A DNA stretch of 6,883 nucleotides from a bacterium (lineage in GTDB: Bacteria; UBP15; UBA6099; DSWB01), in the NCBI GenBank assembly GCA_020061125.1, contig JAGUYV010000361.1, positions 1 to 6,883 of the forward strand, in the 5' to 3' direction. Shown here piece after piece: positions 5,311 through 6,883 of the stretch. Below the pieces are notes generated by a model. It was given only the letters and a program-made list of their open reading frames with translations. It ran no database searches and was not told the origin of the DNA. A program made the translations under genes and the position numbers. Numbering within the stretch: position 1 is the first letter of the stretch; each line of letters begins with the position of its first letter.

Positions 5311-5655
5311 ATGAGCGCCGCGGCCGGTTATTCCCTGTGCGATCTTCTGTCCATGCCCACGCAGAGCAGCTACTGCTTTTTCGCGCAGGACAAAAGCGGC
5401 GAGGGCGAGATTGACATCCTGGGCCGGCTCGACCCCAACCAGTTTTTCAGCTACCAGCACCTGTTGCGCGACATCAATGTGAACTACGGCTACATGCTGC
5501 CGCGGGGCGATTACCGCGTGGTGTTCGCGGCCAGCCCGGCGGCGTTCCCCACGCTCAAGGCCGGAATGCCCGAGCCGATGCGGCACGCCGTGGTGCGTTC
5601 GCCCCGCCTCGAGGGCCACGAGTTCGTGGCCGTTTACTATTTCGACCCCGAGTGA
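5311..5655 (+). CDS. Small hypothetical protein, unrecognised
   Basis: The product has 114 residues starting MSAAAGYSLCDLLSMPTQSS. An in-frame TTG at 5293 would add six residues, but it lies under the promoter, so ATG 5311 is preferred. No Shine-Dalgarno sequence precedes the ATG, which agrees with a leaderless message. There is no signal peptide or membrane helix. The middle (GEGEIDILGRLDPNQFF) is acidic and the end (EFVAVYYFDPE) looks like a beta strand, so a small soluble alpha/beta protein is likely. GC-rich third positions match the neighbouring genes, which supports real coding. I recognise no family. It ends about 200 bp before the esterase gene, and both lie in the same reading frame. 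Confidence 0.65.
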   Translation: MSAAAGYSLCDLLSMPTQSSYCFFAQDKSGEGEIDILGRLDPNQFFSYQHLLRDINVNYGYMLPRGDYRVVFAASPAAFPTLKAGMPEPMRHAVVRSPRLEGHEFVAVYYFDPE

Positions 5656-5774
5656 CCCGTGCGGATCGCGCTTGCGGGCAACGGTTTTCCCATCAACGAT
5701 TCATATCCGGACACACGGCCCGGCGGCCGCATGCGGATTGGCGCGGGGTCCGTGCGCGGGCGGAGTTTCGGGCA

Positions 5775-5780
5775 TATAAT
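5775..5780 (+). promoter_or_regulatory. Candidate -10 box upstream of the esterase gene
   Basis: A perfect TATAAT sits in otherwise GC-rich DNA, 76 bases before ATG 5857. No good -35 lies 16-18 bp upstream (GTGCGC at 17 bp), so an activator or another mechanism would be needed. The predicted leader would contain the inverted repeat at 5791-5831. Confidence 0.4.
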
Positions 5781-5790
5781 GGTAAGCGCG

Positions 5791-5831
5791 GAGCGCGCGC
5801 AGCCATCAGGAGATATGCGCCGCGCGCGCTC
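5791..5831. repeat. Perfect 10-bp inverted repeat in the esterase leader
   Basis: GAGCGCGCGC (5791-5800) and GCGCGCGCTC (5822-5831) are perfect inverted arms around 21 bases. The loop carries AGGAG (5808-5812) and an in-frame ATG (5815). It has no T-tract, so it is not a standard terminator. The ribosome binding site of the preferred start (5842-5847) lies outside the stem. Confidence 0.6.
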
Positions 5832-5856
5832 ATATCCATGGAAAGGATCTCCCGCG

Positions 5857-6883
5857 ATGAGAACCATCCGATTGCTGATTATCTTCGCAGCCGTGCTGCT
5901 GCCCTGTGCGGCCGCGCGCGCCGCGGACTCCGATTGCCCCACCTGCCGCTGGTTCCACAGCCAGGCCCTGGGCGCGGACCGCATGTACCACATCTTCCTG
6001 CCTCCCGGCTACGACCGGGACACGGACGCGCGTTATCCCGCGATCTATCTTCTCCACGGCTACAATTTCGCGCGCAACCACCCGGAACAGAGCGCCCCGG
6101 CCGAGGAAGTCAACCACTGGGTCATGCAGGAGAACATTCCCGAAATCGCAACATGCCTCATGACGGAATCCTCATTCGAGGCCGCGGACGCGTGCCTGGC
6201 CGCGCGGGGCGTGGACGCGCCCAACGATGTAGTGTCCGCGCTCCGGGCCGAGTACCCGGACCTGGCCCTGCCCCTGCCCCCCATGATTGTGGTCATGCCC
6301 GACGGCGACAACAGCTTTTACATGAACCGCAAGGACGGGCTGAAGCTGTTTCCGCCCGAGGATGGGCCGGACTGCGTTGACGGGCTTTGCAAAGGCGCCA
6401 CGGGCCAGCATGAAACCTATATCGTGCAGGATCTGGTGGCGCACATTGACGCCACATACCGCACCATCGCGGATCGCGGCGGCCGCGGCATCGGCGGCTT
6501 TTCCATGGGCGGCATCGGCAGCATGTTCCTGCTCCTGCGCCATCCGGACATTTTCTCGTCCGTCACCTCGCACAGCGCGGTCTACACGCTCATGGACTGG
6601 ACCTCCGACCCCCTGTTCATCGGCTACGCCAAAGACACCACGCCCGAGATCATGAGCCTGTTCACGGGCGGCTCGGGCAAGCTCGCGGACCTGGACAAGG
6701 ACTACCTCCAGTCCTACGACCCCTACTATCTGCTGCGCGATTTCAACCGCACCGACATTCACATCTATTTCGACACTGGCGAGAAAGATGCGTTTGCGGG
6801 CATGAAGGATTTCAAGACCATCAAGAAATTTGAGGCTGGCCTCGAAAAGAAAGGCTTGCCCTCGCGGCCCGCGCAGCACATCA
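5857..6883 (+). CDS. Exported esterase-family (PF00756-type) alpha/beta hydrolase, 3' end missing
   Basis: 342 codons are visible before the window ends. ATG 5857 has AAAGGA (5842-5847) nine bases upstream and gives a standard signal peptide: a basic start (MRTIR), a hydrophobic core, and a likely cleavage after ARA at residue 22. An in-frame ATG at 5815 would add 14 residues in front of it. The mature part shows the layout of the esterase D/feruloyl esterase/antigen 85 family: FLPPGYD (47-53), YLLHGYN (64-70), IVVMPDGDN (144-152), the nucleophile elbow GGFSMGG with Ser216, and the strand IHIYFDTGEKDAF with Asp311 as probable catalytic acid. The catalytic histidine should lie beyond the edge. 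An extra segment of about 60-70 residues (about 76-140) separates YLLHG from the PDG strand. Cysteines at 27/30 (CPTC), 100, 113, 173 and 178 could form disulfides in the periplasm. The substrate cannot be told; a carboxylic ester such as an acyl-sugar is typical. Confidence 0.85.
   Translation, partial: MRTIRLLIIFAAVLLPCAAARAADSDCPTCRWFHSQALGADRMYHIFLPPGYDRDTDARYPAIYLLHGYNFARNHPEQSAPAEEVNHWVMQENIPEIATCLMTESSFEAADACLAARGVDAPNDVVSALRAEYPDLALPLPPMIVVMPDGDNSFYMNRKDGLKLFPPEDGPDCVDGLCKGATGQHETYIVQDLVAHIDATYRTIADRGGRGIGGFSMGGIGSMFLLLRHPDIFSSVTSHSAVYTLMDWTSDPLFIGYAKDTTPEIMSLFTGGSGKLADLDKDYLQSYDPYYLLRDFNRTDIHIYFDTGEKDAFAGMKDFKTIKKFEAGLEKKGLPSRPAQHI

Noticed and set aside
5653-5856. Readthrough of the TGA at 5653-5655 to fuse the small protein to the esterase
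   Set aside because: The two genes share a frame with no other stop between them, but open frames are common in GC-rich DNA. The gap holds a TATAAT box and a ribosome binding site, the esterase has its own signal peptide, and I see no selenocysteine-type structure.
5652-6380. A 242-codon + strand frame overlapping the esterase
   Set aside because: It is Arg, Pro and Gly rich with no recognisable motif. The overlapping frame from 5857 has a signal peptide and the GFSMG elbow.

Overview
The window reads as two very different pieces of DNA joined at about position 3350. The right half (about 3350-6883) is GC-rich, tightly coded, all on the + strand, and looks like ordinary chromosome of a GC-rich Gram-negative bacterium. 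Its genes are an Rrf2-family regulator, a 12-helix membrane protein, a small unrecognised protein and an exported esterase-family protein that runs off the right edge. A deltaproteobacterial (Desulfovibrio-like) source would fit the Rrf2 gene and the RAYT-type transposase remnant. No rRNA, tRNA or other taxonomic marker is present, so that is only a guess.

The left half (1-3350) is a repeat-rich accessory island. Positions 1-310 hold three REP-like hairpin units with shared arms. A broken start of a REP-associated tyrosine (Y1/HUH) transposase lies at 350-409. Two tandem 168-bp copies of a transposase-like C-terminal tail plus element tip follow (482-819). Next is one visibly AT-richer gene on the minus strand (831-2444). 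It encodes a membrane-anchored protein with a staphylococcal-nuclease-like (SNase) fold whose catalytic residues appear altered. Beyond it are an orphan reading frame cut off by an element tip (2490-2723), two 254-bp tandem units each carrying an element tip and a REP hairpin (2696-3203), and a last REP hairpin (3289-3322). The REP units on the two sides face each other in inverted orientation, and the AT-rich gene lies between facing element tips.

In the right half a near-consensus promoter at 3353-3381 drives the Rrf2 regulator. The membrane protein follows about 100 bp later and has paired His-x-His helices of the kind seen in heme-binding membrane proteins. The pair is plausibly a redox or nitric-oxide response unit, but that is inference. 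A perfect TATAAT box six bases before the ATG suggests that the small ORFan at 5311 is read from a leaderless transcript. The exported esterase (5857 onward) has its nucleophile serine and probable catalytic aspartate in view; its histidine should lie past the window edge.
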